Source: Phanerodontia chrysosporium | Lineage: Eukaryota; Basidiomycota; Agaricomycetes; Polyporales; Phanerochaetaceae | Direction of reading: 5' to 3' | NCBI GenBank assembly: GCA_001910725.1 | Contig: MJGA01000020.1 | Span: 124,001 to 188,000, forward strand | DNA length: 64,000 nucleotides | Shown: positions 45,113 to 58,021 of the stretch, in pieces | Numbering within the stretch: position 1 is the first letter of the stretch | Layout: each line of letters opens with the position of its first letter | Position numbers and translations under genes: made by a program | Notes under the pieces: generated by a model | What the model saw: only the letters and a program-made list of their open reading frames with translations | What the model was told of the DNA's origin: nothing | The model's database searches: none

Positions 45113-47947
45113 GGTGGAGGAATATCGACAAGAATTACCGTTACCGAGGGATTACTAGCTAATTTCGACCTGCAACTTCCACGTGGCAGCCACGCGAGAT
45201 TTTGATCCGTCGACCTTCGCGGTCACGCCTGGTCAGACTTTGGTCTGACCGGTCATGCTCGAGGTCAAACACGCGCATCTCATTCGCCCCGACAGCCTCG
45301 TTGTATGCGTGTGTTCTCGGGACGCCTCCTCGGCAACGCATATATAGACCTCCAGGCTGTTGTTGAGTCTTATTCTCACCCGTCTCGGGCTGCTATTCTC
45401 AATACCTCGCAGACCTTGTCCGCTGAACGTCTGTATCCCCAGGAGCCCTTGTCGCGCTCCTCATGCCCGTGCTGGGGCTGTACATTGAGATTGCAGGTAC
45501 GTTATTGCTCATAGCATACTAGCCAGAAGCTTACCGTGATGTTCAGAATCGCGCGGCATCTCTTTGCCAAAGGTCGGGTATCATAAGCCTATATTTCGCG
45601 CAAGTATATCACATCCTCACCTAATCACGTATGCCTTTGAGGGTAACGAGGTGTGTATTGCATGCTGTTTAAGTTAGACGACGAAGCAAGCACCAGAGCC
45701 CTTCTTCCGCTGGACAACGACAGGCGGCAGAAGACTCGGTGTCAGCGGAAATGCGTAGCTATCAGTCTTCCTACTTCTCAGTTCCGGGGATATGCTACCA
45801 CCGGGCGACGCCTTCACACTGGCTTCTTTAGACTGTGATGGTCGCGGAAGCAGCTGAGAGCTTGTAGGTCATGTTTCACCGTTGCAACATACGTGCGGCT
45901 GCGAAGCAGGGTCCACACTGCAATTGGTTTACGCTCACCACGCCCGCGTGACAAACCTATCCCGCATGGAGTATGCCATCTGCAGAACCTGCGTTACAAT
46001 ATAGGCGTGCGAACGCATGCTAAGAACAGCGGCAGGTATGTCAAAATTAATGTATCAGCTCATGTAGAAGGTCTGATAATAGCTATATGTACCCAGGGTC
46101 GAGGAATCAGTACAAGCACAATTCTTTCTCGGCCTACCAAGCAAGATGTGGAATGCCTAGCTGCCGCCGTCATATCCCGCGGGTTGACGGTATCGGCTTA
46201 TCCGGTTGCTGGCGCATATACTCATTGACCCCATTGTTCGCCGATCCTGACTTGCTTGCTTCTAGTGAGCACGCTATACCACTCGAGCTCGAGCAAGCAC
46301 TGAACAAAATCTCACGCACTGTCGCCTGTTGTCTAGTCCCGACAAACTCAGGCCTAGGACGCCTTCAGGTCAGCGCACGGCTCGTCGGCAACGATGCCAC
46401 GTCGTGATCAGCTTGCTGTGTTCGCAGACGTTATCATCCAAAGAAGGCCTTATCACTGCATCTTGGGCTTTCAATAGACTGACCATTTCTTCGTATTGCG
46501 CATCGCTCTAGACGAGTCGGGTCACGCATCGCCTGTACGCATTCGCACGCTTGGCAGCTCAGGCCCCGCAGAAAGACAGGCATGTACTTTCCGTTCACAA
46601 TTCCGGATCTTGACGCAGGTTCGAGTTGAAATCATTGTCGCGTGCCTGTGCTAAGACTGAAACCGTTTACCCCGTAGGACCCCGCGATATGACCACAAGA
46701 CTACGACTCGCGATACACGGGCGATGGGGATGATGCCCCTGCCTGAAGATGATATGAATGTTCTCGCCAATCCACGTTGCCTTGACTTGCGGTATGGAAT
46801 CCGTCCCACCTGCCGGGAAAAACACAAGTTCACGTATTAATCAGACCTTCTCCACACCGGGACGAGAGTTCAGCACCTTCCCACGCCGTAAGTGGTCATT
46901 TGTCACACCGGCTGAGAAGCATTTTCGGACGTTGAGAGTCGGCGCCTTACTTCGACGTCGCATGAAGATGTACAGCTCAGCCAATTATCCAAACGTCTTG
47001 GAAATGATGGAGCACATTGTTTCGACGGGCGAACTCGCCGTTGAATGTTGGAGGCTGTTCGTGAGTATCTCATAATTTCGCCCCGTACCGCTTCCCAAGT
47101 TGTCCAAGTAATCGACAATCCCACCAGAGCACTCGTTCCTAGTTAATTGAGGTCCCGAGCAAGACCATTAAGGTTGAGTGCTCGGCCGAGTTATGCATGT
47201 TCCTGGGATTACCCGGTCATCTGGATCAGGTGCGTCGCTCTTTGTCACGCCGAACCTTGCAATGGGCGCCGGCATGGAAGCCTTGCACCCATGTTTCTCC
47301 ACTGTCTCACAGATTTTCCTATGAGCGGCCTACGGCTGGCTGAAAACAGCGTCCTTGTTCTGACTCGTCGGCACAGCCGTTCGCAGGGTTGATTTCGGTC
47401 TTTTGTCTTAGCCCTCTGATTCGAGCAATATCCTGCACTGTCCCGTCTTAGCATTCCAGCGGCGCATACCCTGACCATTCCCACAGTATGACTGGCATAC
47501 CACCACCGATCTGGTGGACGCAATCATACGGAGATGTGATCTCCCCGGGCGAGTCTATGGCCAGCGACCCAATGCGTACACGAACCACTGTACCGCGCGT
47601 CTTCTCCCTCCACCATCATGTTCGCCGCCCCATGAATCAGTGCTCAATTACGCATTATTGACAGACGCGGTGGTCTAGAAGACACAGAACAGGGCAATTC
47701 AGCAACCTGAGAGGCGGCAGCTCAATACACCCGACGCTGTGTCCCTCCTCGAACGCATACGGGGACGATCCATGCTCCACGCGAATTTGGTAGTAGCAAG
47801 TCAGGCGGCCGCAGCCACCGTCCGTGGTCACGCCTGCTTCTACACTCTGCGACTGCGATATAAAAACTCGCGTACTTCTGCTCGTTTCTGCACCACTCCT
47901 CCTCGAGGGTACCAGACACTCCACCGTCCGCGCCCTCGTCTTCGTCA
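45113..47947. other. Gene-poor region with possible remains of an unrecognised gene
   Basis: About 2.8 kb. On the plus strand a TATATA at about 45339 is followed by MPVLGLYIEIA, a good intron (45499-45546), and SRGISLPKVGYHKP. A second plausible spliced pair around 46,240-46,510 reads SSEHAIPLELEQALNKISRTV then TLSSKEGLITASWAFNRLT. A frame near 46,900-47,070 reads PNVLEMMEHIVSTGELAVECWRLF. These look like coding pieces but do not join into one frame and match nothing I can name. Confidence 0.3.
47859..47865 (+). promoter_or_regulatory. TATA box of the large unknown gene
   Basis: TATAAAA about 85 bases upstream of the ATG at 47948, with a pyrimidine-rich leader between. It decides against upstream starts. 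Confidence 0.6.
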
Positions 47948-50900
47948 TGTGTATCGACGGCAACCACGGGCCCCTCTCGGTCCGCTACGTGACCTCGCAG
48001 CTTGAGGCACTGTACAAGAACGCCGCGCAATGCGCCCCGCACTCCGCGGGACTCGATTTCAAGTCGGCCGAGTACGAGAGCACCCGCTACGTCCGCGCCC
48101 TCTACGAATACGCGTACCTCACCCGCCGCCTGCCCGCCGGTCTTCATATTCCCGATCTCTTCTTTTACGCAAAGTTTGCGCAGCCCGAGCTCAAGTTCCT
48201 CTGCAACCACACCGCGTTCATCCGCTTCAAGATCACCGAGGGTCACTTCAATACGAACTACAAAGAGTCCGTCAAGCTCGGCTCTCGTGCGGACCAGTAA
48301 GTCTCTCTCGTATGTTTATCGTGTTACTTGCTTATGCTGTGGCACCAGCGCGAAGAACATCACCCTGACGCCTATCGAGGTCGTATACCAAATCCCTCTC
48401 CTCCGTAGCAACATCAGCGGTCGTGATGAGAAGATTGGGAACATTGGTGCTCGCCACCTCGTTCAAATGATGATCCTAGGTGTTGAGCGTGAGTTCCCTG
48501 GATTCTTAGCCAGTCACCTATTTTTGCTCACAATGGTACAGAGGCGAAGTTCGCTTCCTATAACCTTGGCTCCAACAAGCTGAACGAGGACGGCAAGGAT
48601 GAAGCCTTCCAGTTCTACATGAAGCACTACCTTCACTTTTTGCAGACGTCGGGCAACCACGTCATGTTCGACCTTCCTGACTTCGACGACACTCGCTACC
48701 GCCCGCACGTCGACTACGCGCTCATCCGCGATAAGCCGACCGACGACCTGCGCAAGGGAATCATCCGCGACATCAAGCTTCTCGACAAGGTCGACGCGGC
48801 GCTCATCTCGCAATTCTACAATATGCACTGGCAGAACGCTTGCGGCAAACGCAACGGCCCTGCCTGGGGAAAGCTCGACCTCTGTCTCGCAAGCATTTGC
48901 AGCGACTGGATCAACGGCTGTTCGCTGGAAGAGCACTTCTTCATCAACTTCCACTCGCCCACCGTGGAACCTCTCTGCAACCAAGAAGTCATCCTCAAGT
49001 TCAATATCAAGGAGCTCGGCTTCTTCGAGAAGGCAGGCATCGACGAGAAGTAAGCCCGACCTCTTTTTGCCGTACTTTTGCTCATGTCACTGTTCTAGAG
49101 TCAACCCGATTGTTGATCTTTCGGATAAGGAGTGGACCTTTGCCTTCGTCATTAAATGTGTTAAGGCTGAAGGCCTCGGAGTCGTGACCCTGGATCTTGA
49201 CAGTAAGGTTCTACCCCGGTTTATAGCGTCGTTGTCTGACACGTCCTTCAGCCGCTCGCTACTCCCAATTTGACTCGAACTTCACCGCCAAGGGCGAGCC
49301 TGACGAGAAAACTAAGAAGTATCTCGCGCTCATGATCAAGTTCTTCTCGCACGACTACATCGACATCATCGCGCGCTACAACATGCACATCATCCTTGGC
49401 CTGCCGCTGGCACCCGACAGCTTCGGCAAGGATTACAGTGCGGAGTGGACCGAGACCGAGGAGAACGAGGGTGACCACTTCCGCAGGTCCCACACGCATG
49501 CGATGATGTGGTCCGAGAGGATCATGAACACGCCTATCATGTCTGGGATCCACGAAGTCGTCGGTCTCTCTGAAGAGACCGTCAACCGCGTCCTGCGTGA
49601 CCGCCTCGAGATTGTCCGGGAGTGGCACATTGGCAACCTTTTCAAGATCAACATCAACGAGCTCAAGACGCGCCTGCTGACCGGCCGCAAGGCCATCATC
49701 TACATCCAAGCCAACGGCTCGGTCTTCGTCCGCAAGTGAGTTAGGAGTGCTATATAGGGCGATTCGTGTGCTGACCCTGTACCAGGCGGGAGAAGTCTAT
49801 CAAGTGGTGGACGAGGCTTTTCTGGGACCGTCCCCAGAAGACCGACAAGCTGGAAGAGATTTTCTTCGACGGCGTTACCCTCGCCTACGAAGTCGATATC
49901 TCGAAGCTCCCGCACGACTTCGTGGTCACCCAGATCGACAAGGTTGTCGTGGATCACTACGAGAGCTGGGCCACGAAGTACTGGAACTACCTGTGCATGG
50001 CCTACGGGCACCAGCACACTGAGACGACCAAGACCTGGAAGGAGGCTGTCCACCTGATGCACTTCATTCTCAACCTGAAGAGTGCGTATCTACATTGTCT
50101 TCGGTGCCTGCGTCGCTGACGGAGTGCCTGTAGCCGCTCGATACGTTGAGGAGCTCTCGAACGTCACTGACCTTGGCACTGACGACGACGCGCTCGAGAA
50201 GCTCAACACGATCCGTCAATACATTCCCGAGTACATGGCCGCCTTGTCCTACTGGGGTCACAACATCATCCACACGGTTCCCATCTGCAAGGAAGCTCGT
50301 ACCGAAACGCCGCTCGATCTCTTCGCGTTTACCGACGTCGACTTCGAAGTGCTCACTAAGAAGCCGGTCACCATCGATACGTGCCTCAACTACGAGACCG
50401 GAGAGACGGACATCCCGCTCGTGCTCATCTACGGTGTGACGGGCGGCGCGAAGCTTCCGGCGTTCAAGCCTCAGTGGACTGCGGGCTGGATGCCCGTGGG
50501 CCCGACGGCGGTCGGCACGCTCGGACTCTCGAAGGACATCTTCCTGCAGCGCTACCTGCTCGACCAGCTCAAGGGCATCAACGCGATGACCACGATCGTG
50601 CCGAAGAACGTCGATGTCGTCGACGACGTCTGGCACGTCGAGCTCACAACCTGGGCGATGCACCCGACGCGCAGCAAGTCCAAGGTCGGCTGCCAGTTCC
50701 GCCCGGTGGACGTCAGCACGCTCGACTTCCTCCAGTACGAGTGGAAGTACCGCGACGACTGGAACCATCAGCACGAGGGCCACAAGGAGGACGACGAGGC
50801 GAACGGCCAGTACTATCTCTCTTGTGAGTACCTGTCGAAAGCTGGTGCAGTTACAGAATCTGACGGCTCGTACAGGCAACACCGCGAACAAGCTCATCAT

Positions 50901-51865
50901 CCCCACTCAGTACGATCCCAAAGGCATCGAGCTCGACCTCCAGGGCGAAACCACTGTCACGGTCGGTGGTACGCACAAGGGCTCCAAGTGGAGGTATGTT
51001 GAGTCTCGCGCTCCTCTGAGAGATGGTACTGAACAACCGCGTAGCCGTTCCACCATCGGTACTTGGGGCGCGAAGATCAAGCTTGACACCGCGAACGGCC
51101 TCAAGATCGTGGTTGAGCGTCTGCCGACGGAGGTCAAGCCCCTCAAGACCACTTCGACCGATCCTTGGACTTACGACCCGACCACGCTTCACATGCAAAA
51201 CATCAACCTCAAGCCCGATGTCCTCGACGACCTCGTCATCCGCGAGCTCCGCACTGTTCTCGAGGCGTCCTGGCAGTACTGTCTCATGGGTATCCAGGCG
51301 ATCAAGCTTGCTGCACCTGTCATCACGCGCGCCGGCGACTTTATCTGCGAGCTCTACCTCGAGAAGGGTGTGTATCTATCGGCACTGCAGAGACTTACTG
51401 CTCCTGACATGCTGTCGCAGACCTCATCCGCCCGCCGATGCTCGAGATGACCGAGTGGGTCAAGTACAGGACCAGGTGGTATACCGAATACGGTACGTTG
51501 CTGCCACTTGTCATAACATGCGAATACGTCCTGACAGGAACGTTCCAGTCGAGCAAGGCAAGCTCGTCGGCCAGGGCTTCGGCCAGATCTGGGGCGAGTA
51601 CACCGTCGACAAGGACGGCAACATCGACCGCAGCGACATCAACAAGCGCACGCCTAACCCGAACCCGGGCGAATACTCAGTCGCGAACAACCCTGACTTC
51701 AAGCCGTTTTCGAACCTCGACCCGAACAAGCCCGACGAGACGCGCACGACCAAGTCGTCGGATGCTCACCATATCCACACGGACGACGCGACGGGGAAGC
51801 AGACCCGGCATTTTGACGAGTCTAGCGGTCCAAACACCACCGTGGAGACTAAGAGTAAGGAATAA
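47948..51865 (+). CDS. Large conserved-looking protein of unknown function (about 1,060 aa)
   Basis: About 11 exons join without frame problems from MCIDGNHGPLSVRYV to TVETKSKE. Codon use is strongly biased to C/G in third positions, as in highly expressed fungal genes, and the TATA box is strong. No signal peptide, transmembrane helix or catalytic motif was recognised. Features seen: EVVYQIPLLRSNISGRDEKIGNIGARHLVQMMIL, HWQNACGKRNGPAWGKLDLCLASICSDW in part, MIKFFSHDYIDIIARYNMHI, WNYLCMAYGHQH, WHVELTTWAMHP and, near the end, PPMLEMTEWVKYRTRWYTEY followed by a charged Asp/Asn/Pro-rich tail. The sequence reads as several beta-rich modules. I do not recognise the family; no function is proposed. 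Confidence 0.8.
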
Positions 51866-52741
51866 ACTCGCCGCGATCAGGTCTCTCTCGGGTGCTGGCT
51901 CAGGCTCGGGCTCGGGCTCAGGCTCTAGTCGAAGTTGTACTACCCTGTAGTTGTTCGGTTCATTCTTCGCTCTCGTGTCGCCGTGTGTTCTATCGTGTAT
52001 GTTTGTATGCTTATGTTTATGTGTGAATACAATACCCTTTCTTGCTTTATTGTCCACGTCTTGGTACGATCCAGATCTACTTGGCCCGAACTGGCATATG
52101 GCAGATCCAACCTAGCTTCGTGGCGCTCGGCATAATCCGAGATCTGGCAGAGACCATGGAGTCTTTCTGCCGCGAGACTTCACGCCGACTGCCACAGGGA
52201 CAATCATATTAGATCGCTCACACAGCACGCAACACATTCAAGCTGATACCGAGCCGACTTGGACTATGGCGACGGTTCAATTGGCAGCTTGAGATTTACT
52301 GACCGTTCCTGGACCTGAACCCCGTAGAGTTATATTTTAAGAAGTGGGAAAAATTCTCCATGAGCGCATAGCGTTTCGAGCGAAATCGATATGAAAGAGT
52401 GCTACATGCAGCGTGCAAGGCATGAGTTGCCACTACGAGGCTGCCTGAAGGTGAAGGGCGTCGCGAGCCGGCTGAGCGCTCGCTGACAATGCCGGCGCTC
52501 AATCGGAGCTCGAACAATCCGCGAGATGCCGAAACCAGCCACCTCCTGCTTCCTTCGGAGTGGTTGAAACTGTTGAACTCCCACTCGCGGAATATCCTCG
52601 ACGTCCCCGTCCCCTTGCCATCCAGACCCCATCTATCCGACGTTCCCTACAGCCATCATGGTGCGTGCTTTATTTTCTTCTATTTTCCTATGGCGATGTT
52701 AAGAGGCACGCTCGCGATGGCAGTCCGTCAGCCCAGCAGTC
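51866..52741. other. Intergenic with a CTCGGG/CTCAGG repeat
   Basis: The first 60 bases after the unknown gene hold a short GGCTCGGGCTC-type tandem repeat (about 51896-51924). The rest holds no recognised gene except, probably, the first short exon of the E2 gene just before 52742. Confidence 0.4.
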
Positions 52742-53775
52742 ATGCGCCGGCTAATGCGCGAGCTGAACGAGCTCCAAACGAACCCACCGGAAGGAATTCG
52801 CATCTCGACGGCGGAGGACAACATGCTCGATGTGACAGGGATCATCCAGGGCCCAGGTGCGTCTGCCCCATGTTGTTTTCGCCTGTATGCGCACTTATGA
52901 CGTCTCGCGTCGCTCTGCATATTTTAGAGGGCACGCCATACTCTGGCGGGTACTTCAGGGTCAAATTCAAGTTCACAGAAGAGTTCCCTGCCGCACCGCC
53001 AAAGTGTACGTCGCACGATACTGCATAGAAATTAGCTTCTCCTTCTCACATGGCGCGTCTAGGTTGGTTTGCGACGAAGATTTTCCATCCAAATGTCGGT
53101 CCTACAGGCGAGATTTGTGTGAACACCCTCAAGAAGGACTGGAAGTCGGAGTACGGCATTGGCCATATTCTTGTCACCGTCAAGTGCCTGCTTATCTACC
53201 CCAACCCCGAGTCTGCCTTGGACGAGGAGGCAGGGAAGCTCCTACTCGAGAACTACGATGACTACTGCTCCCGCGCTAAGCTGATCACGAGTGTGCATGC
53301 AACCCCAAGGGTGAGTGGTGCTCAGCCCGCAGATTGGGGAGTGGGGTTTATCCTTTCGACGCAGGTCCCGCCGCCAGAGTTTGACACGCCATCTGCTGAA
53401 GACCAGGTGAAGCCCTCGAGCTCCAAAGGCTCGTCAAAGGCCGCCCCAACAGCCGTCTCGAAACAGCCCGTCACCACCTTCGTCACGCCGTCTTCTTCCA
53501 CCTCGTCGACCAAGCCACTCTCGTCAGGCCCGCTCCAGGTCTCGCCGTCGAACGTCGAGGACACAGGCCGGGAGAACGCAGGCACTAAGCTGCCGAACAA
53601 GGACCGGCATACATCACCCGCGCCGCTGGGCCCCGCAGACGCCAATGTCGCGCCATCGCAAACTGTGGCTAGTGAGAACAAGGCCGCTGCACCTGCGGCC
53701 AAGGCCGTCAAGCGCACGGCGGCAAGTGCGAACAGCGGTGCGGAGAAGCGCAAGAAGGCGTTGAAGCGGCTGTAG
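52742..53775 (+). CDS. UBE2S: Ubiquitin-conjugating enzyme E2, UBE2S type
   Basis: The E2 fold is clear: [74 protein letters not shown] (catalytic Cys in EICVN), [25 protein letters not shown] and [12 protein letters not shown]. These match UBE2S, the APC/C partner that extends Lys11-linked chains. A C-terminal extension of about 130 residues, rich in Ser, Pro and Lys, ends KKALKRL. UBE2S proteins use such a basic C-terminal tail to bind the APC/C. Four or five exons. The N-terminus is uncertain: the first residues may come from a short upstream exon, since PAV can be read before MRRL. Confidence 0.9.
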
Positions 53776-54239
53776 CGTGATGGCGCCGTCTCTCCGCCTC
53801 CCATCCCCGGGACGGGGGCGAGGGGCGTCGGATAGGGTCTGGATACATTGCAGCGGCGTAATGCCGCTGCATCCCGTGAGTACATAACAGTCTTGGTTTG
53901 GATTTCTACTCTCCTGCATGTATATACTCATCTGCTGTGTATTATCGTCAACGTTTCTCTCCACGCTTTTGCTAGTATTAGCCTCTGTATCTCGCTCTGT
54001 TCCTATGAACGATACGTATCAATAATCGCTTGTACTCTGAACCCTTTGGCTGTCTGCTGCAGAGTTCGTGCTCGCTCTCTCCCGCAAAGGCCATGTGTCA
54101 CCGTCACGACTCGTCACAAATCACACGCGCCGTGACGGGAACCGCGAGGGGCCCCGCGAAGCTGTGACGTGTCTGTCTTCCTCCATCTGCTTTCCCCGGA
54201 ACGTTCAAGTTTAACCGTACATACTTCCCGAAGCGGCCC
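53776..54239. other. Intergenic
   Basis: About 460 bases between two plus-strand genes; no feature supported. Confidence 0.4.
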
Positions 54240-55080
54240 ATGTCTTCACTCCAGTCCTATGTCGACTTTTCCAAGCCCTCGCTGTGGCTCTCGCTAGGCT
54301 CCATCGCCTTCAACCCGACCGCCTGGAATATTGTCGCACGAAATGGCACGGAAATCTGGTATTTTGGCGATGAGGTGCCATACTGACATGTCTACACTCC
54401 AGAGTACAGGAACAAGACCATGACCCGCATGTTCGGCGGGAACGCACGCCGCGGCTGCTACTTCCTCGCGCTCCTCATCTTCTCCTTCGGCATTCTGCGC
54501 GACAAGCTGTGAGTGCATCCTTGCCAGCAGTCGCCGGAACGCACGTGCTGACGCCCCACACGCAGATACGAGCGTGCGCTGCAGGAGCAGCCGCGCCACG
54601 CGATGCTGCCCACGCCGCTCGACACGCTCGTGCCCGCGGCGCTGTTCGCGGTCGGCCAGACGTTCGTCGTGACCTCGACGTGGGCGCTCGGCATCACGGG
54701 CACGTTCCTCGGCGACTACTTTGGCATCCTCATGGACCACCGCGTCGAGGGCTTCCCGTTCAACGTCCTCCGCGACCCCATGTACGTCGGCAGCACGATG
54801 TGTTTCCTCGCTGGCGCGCTCTGGTGCGTGTTTTCCCCGCGACGTGACGCGTTTCCGCAGGTTGACGGCGCGTGCCAGGTTCGAGCGCCCCGCAGGCGTG
54901 CTCATCACAGTCTACGTGTACATTGTGTACTTGATCGCTCTCCGCTTCGAAGGGTATGTTTCGAACCTGCCTCCTGTTTGCTCCCATCTGAGCCACGTCA
55001 TGCACAGGCCATTTACCGATATGATCTACTCCAACCGTGCCGCGAGCCAAAAGAAGGCGGAGAGCAAGAAAGAACTCTAA
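54240..55080 (+). CDS. OPI3: Phospholipid N-methyltransferase, Opi3/PEMT type
   Basis: Integral ER enzyme of the last steps of phosphatidylcholine synthesis, methylating mono- and dimethyl-phosphatidylethanolamine with S-adenosylmethionine. About five exons give roughly 210 residues. MSSLQSYVDFSKPSLWLSLGSIAFNPTAWNIVARNEYRNKTMTR (in pieces) and the helix YFLALLIFSFGILRD are followed by TSTWALGITGTFLGDYFGIL. Then comes the SAM-binding block FPFNVLRDPMYVGSTMCFLAGALW, helix LITVYVYIVYLIALRFEG and the end PFTDMIYSNRA. The motifs RDPMYVGS and EGPF are characteristic of class V phospholipid methyltransferases. The final KKAESKKEL may help ER retention. Confidence 0.93.
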
Positions 55081-56422
55081 GCTCCTGAGCCCGTATCCTG
55101 GGCTCCGTGCCTGGACACAAAACTACACCACTCACTCCTGACGACTTGCTAGTTTATGACAGGACTCTCATCAGTCTTCCCGAGGTTTCGCGGCTCTGCG
55201 AGTCGCGCGTAGAGGGCCTCAACGCCTTTGTACACTACCCATGTGCTATACGTAATGTTGTTTTATGCTGTGAATCATGATCACCTTGGTCCTTCCTCGT
55301 AGAGTGTTGCGAGCAAGAATGGCATTCTCCAAGCTTCTTACACAAAGAGTGGTACACCTAGAGCATCACATTGGGTACAAGATGGACCAAACCGGGGCTA
55401 CAAGCATTCGAGCACGGGTGGAGCGCATAGTTTACTGTTGGGTATCCGACTATCAGAATATCGGGCTCTTCAACAATCCGCAAAACAGGACCACTTATTC
55501 GATAACAAACACGCGAAAGACGCTTTCTCTTCCACCGAAACGAATTGGGTTGCCAAAAATCATCAAGTGCTAGCCTCCTTGCGCGCCTCGACAAGGGCGC
55601 CCTTACGTTGGGGGCTTGAACGGCTGCCTCTCGTCCCCTGGAGAGGCACTGTCACCGAAGGAGCTACCGGAGAACGCATCATCGTCCTAATCGAGTTCGT
55701 TTTACAGAAGCTGGGCCCTTTTCAGGTGGTGTTCGGATATACCTTCGAGATACATGCGGCCGTGTGCCGCAAAACCCTGCGCACGAGGGAAGAATCCCCG
55801 ATCAACAGATAAGAGAATGATACACTCGCAAGAACGTAAACGCGCCGCAGGAAGTCTACGAAAACATCAGGGCAGTGCGTCCGGGGATTGCGTCCATACA
55901 TCCCCATCGCGGCTTGCGCCACACGACGCGGCCTACCTGCAGCTGGCTTTCATGGCAAATCAGCGTATACCACGATAGGGTATATACGAATGGAAACGAA
56001 GGAAATGTGGGTTCAGGAGCACAAGACACGTCCGAGTACAGTAGTGCTAGTGACCTTTAAAGGACTCTAGTTATGTAACCAACGTCGCTGAGCGGCATGC
56101 AAAGGGGATCAACTTGTTCTCCATAAGGAAGCGCCCGAAGATCTCGCAACACCCACCCGCGCAGGCTCTGCTCCCGACCCTCTCCTCGCGAATTTTCGTG
56201 TGCAAGAGTTCTCCATAAACCTCTTGCGATTCCCAGGGACATTCCCGCATCTCGACGCTGCGCAGCTCTCCATCATCAGTACACTCTCCGCTTTACTCAC
56301 GGTCGCCCAGGGCACATGACAATGTCGGACGGACGCTCTCATGCGCCTTCTTTCCCTGCAGTCGCTCGCTGCGCCTCTCGCCGCCCCGCCCCCAGAGGCG
56401 TTGCAAAGCAGACGGACGAACC
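55081..56422. other. Intergenic, no gene recognised
   Basis: About 1.3 kb between the methyltransferase gene and a small membrane protein gene. Scattered frames on both strands have no domain or consistent splice sites. Confidence 0.4.
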
Positions 56423-57124
56423 ATGATCGACAGCAGGTGCGCTCAACGTACTGTGGTCCGTGAACGGGACCCTAATCATGCTATGCGCACCCCTGCAGCT
56501 CATTCTTCTTCTTCGCGCTCATCGCCGCCATCTTCATTGCCCTCGCAGTGACTCTGCTCAGGGCTCGTATAAACATGGTGCATGCGATCCAACAGCAGCG
56601 GACGCCCCGCCGCCGAGGACCTGCAAAGGTGCGGCCTGAGCTTTGGGACGTCTTCGTCGATATGGATGCTGGAGACACGGGCGAGGGTGAGGCGTGGGAC
56701 GTCATGGTGCGTTGAGGCGTCCATCGACTTGCGAGCCTTGCTCACATGTAGCTCTGCCAGCCGCTCGCGCTGAAAGTCTTTCCCGAGGAGTCCCCGCGCC
56801 CGGAACCGCCTCCGGAGCCCATGTTTGTACCAGGAAGGTACGCTGCACTCGCTCGATTGTGCACGCTAGCGGGTTTCTCCAACTCTAGAACGAAGAATAT
56901 CTTACGCTCGCCGCTGGATTACCCGTCCGCAACCTCCTGCGGCGCCCCCGAAGCCCACTGAGAGCGTAGCCCAGGTTGCAATGCTGGTGCTTATGCCCTG
57001 TGCACAGAGGCCGCACCCCTTCGACACCACCACTGGCACACTGCAGCATGAATTTGCGTTGGGCATAACACCGGTGTTGGTCCCGGTGCTCGATGCCCTA
57101 GATTCAGCCTCGAGCTCGGGCTAG
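56423..57124 (+). CDS. Small single-pass membrane protein (178 aa), uncharacterised
   Basis: Four exons (56423-56436, 56499-56706, 56752-56837, 56896-57124) join in frame into 178 residues. The product starts MIDSSSFFFFALIAAIFIALAV, an N-terminal membrane anchor, then LLRARINMVHAIQQQRTPRRRG, PELWDVFVD, Pro-rich PRPEPPPEPMFVPG and ARRWITRPQPPAAPPKPTE. It ends with a moderately hydrophobic stretch (VAMLVLMPC...FALGITPVLVPVL). Exon structure and Pro-rich middle are typical of a group of basidiomycete proteins with no assigned role. No catalytic motif. Confidence 0.62.
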
Positions 57125-57851
57125 TGAACTGAACAGTAACGTGCTATATACCATTGTGCTATGATACCGCTCTTGACCGCCGTTGTACACTATCCATGTA
57201 TTCGTTAGCATTATCTCAACCCCAACACGATGTTGGAACCCCTGTTTCTCCGTAGACATCTAGTTTATCGGCGTGTTGGTTACTCCAAATGATGCCCACG
57301 CTTGCTCAAGTGCCCGTGCAATGCAGCCTGGATCCCGTCGTTTCGCACAAGCTGACCAAAGCTTGCTGCGTTCCCACGCCCAAGCGACCGTTCTGGTAGG
57401 ACTCCGGTAAATCGCTATGACAAAGTACTTAGAATTGTTGTAGCTTCACCAGGTTGTCCATTACGAGCGAGTGCAGGATGGGAAACCATGGGTTAGCACG
57501 TTCCACACCGCTCTCGATTGAGCCAGGGGCTATCCTTTTACATTCGCAGCGATGGAGGAGAGCGATAGAAGAACCGATTCACACTGGGTGCTGCGCTTCA
57601 CGGTCTTCGGGGTCTGTCACCCACCCTATCGTCGGGCCCGAGAATGCGTAGCCAATCCAATGTTGGAGTCTCATGCATCATGCATCATGCCTCAGGCCTC
57701 AGAGCCAACAGGCGAGCTCGCTCGACTTAGCTCCGCAACAGCCAAGATATAAGCTGACCAGGCCACTGCTAGGCTCTTACGCCACGAATATCGTGGGCAG
57801 GTGAATCGGCAAGTCGTGCAAAGGTCCATTTAATGTTTTACCCCTAGTGAT
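57125..57851. other. Intergenic left of the Plavaka-like element
   Basis: About 730 bases; no feature supported. Confidence 0.4.
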
Positions 57852-57859
57852 TGTCGGGG

Positions 57860-58000
57860 AACGAGAAAATCCTGATCAGGCCTGACAGCCACTGACCGCG
57901 GTGAGCAGGCCTGAAGATACCTGATAAGGCGCCCGCTTCAACTAAACAGCCCATGTCAGGCCTCGTCAGATCCTATCAGGCCTGACAAGACTCGGGGCGC
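57860..58000. repeat. Left subterminal CAGGCCTGA array
   Basis: Multiple copies of (C)AGGCCTGA(T/C) and CCTGAT(C/A)AGG within about 140 bases, in direct and inverted orientation, at the left end of the transposon. Confidence 0.75.
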
Positions 58001-58021
58001 CACACGTAGGAGGTAGTACAT

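Noticed and set aside
50070..50906. Minus-strand frame of 278 codons within the large unknown gene
   Set aside because: A mirror frame caused by strong C/G third-position bias; it crosses introns of the plus-strand gene and has no domain.
47948..51865. Reading the large gene as a secreted or pore-forming protein
   Set aside because: No signal peptide, no membrane segment and no motif of any such family was seen, so no function is claimed.
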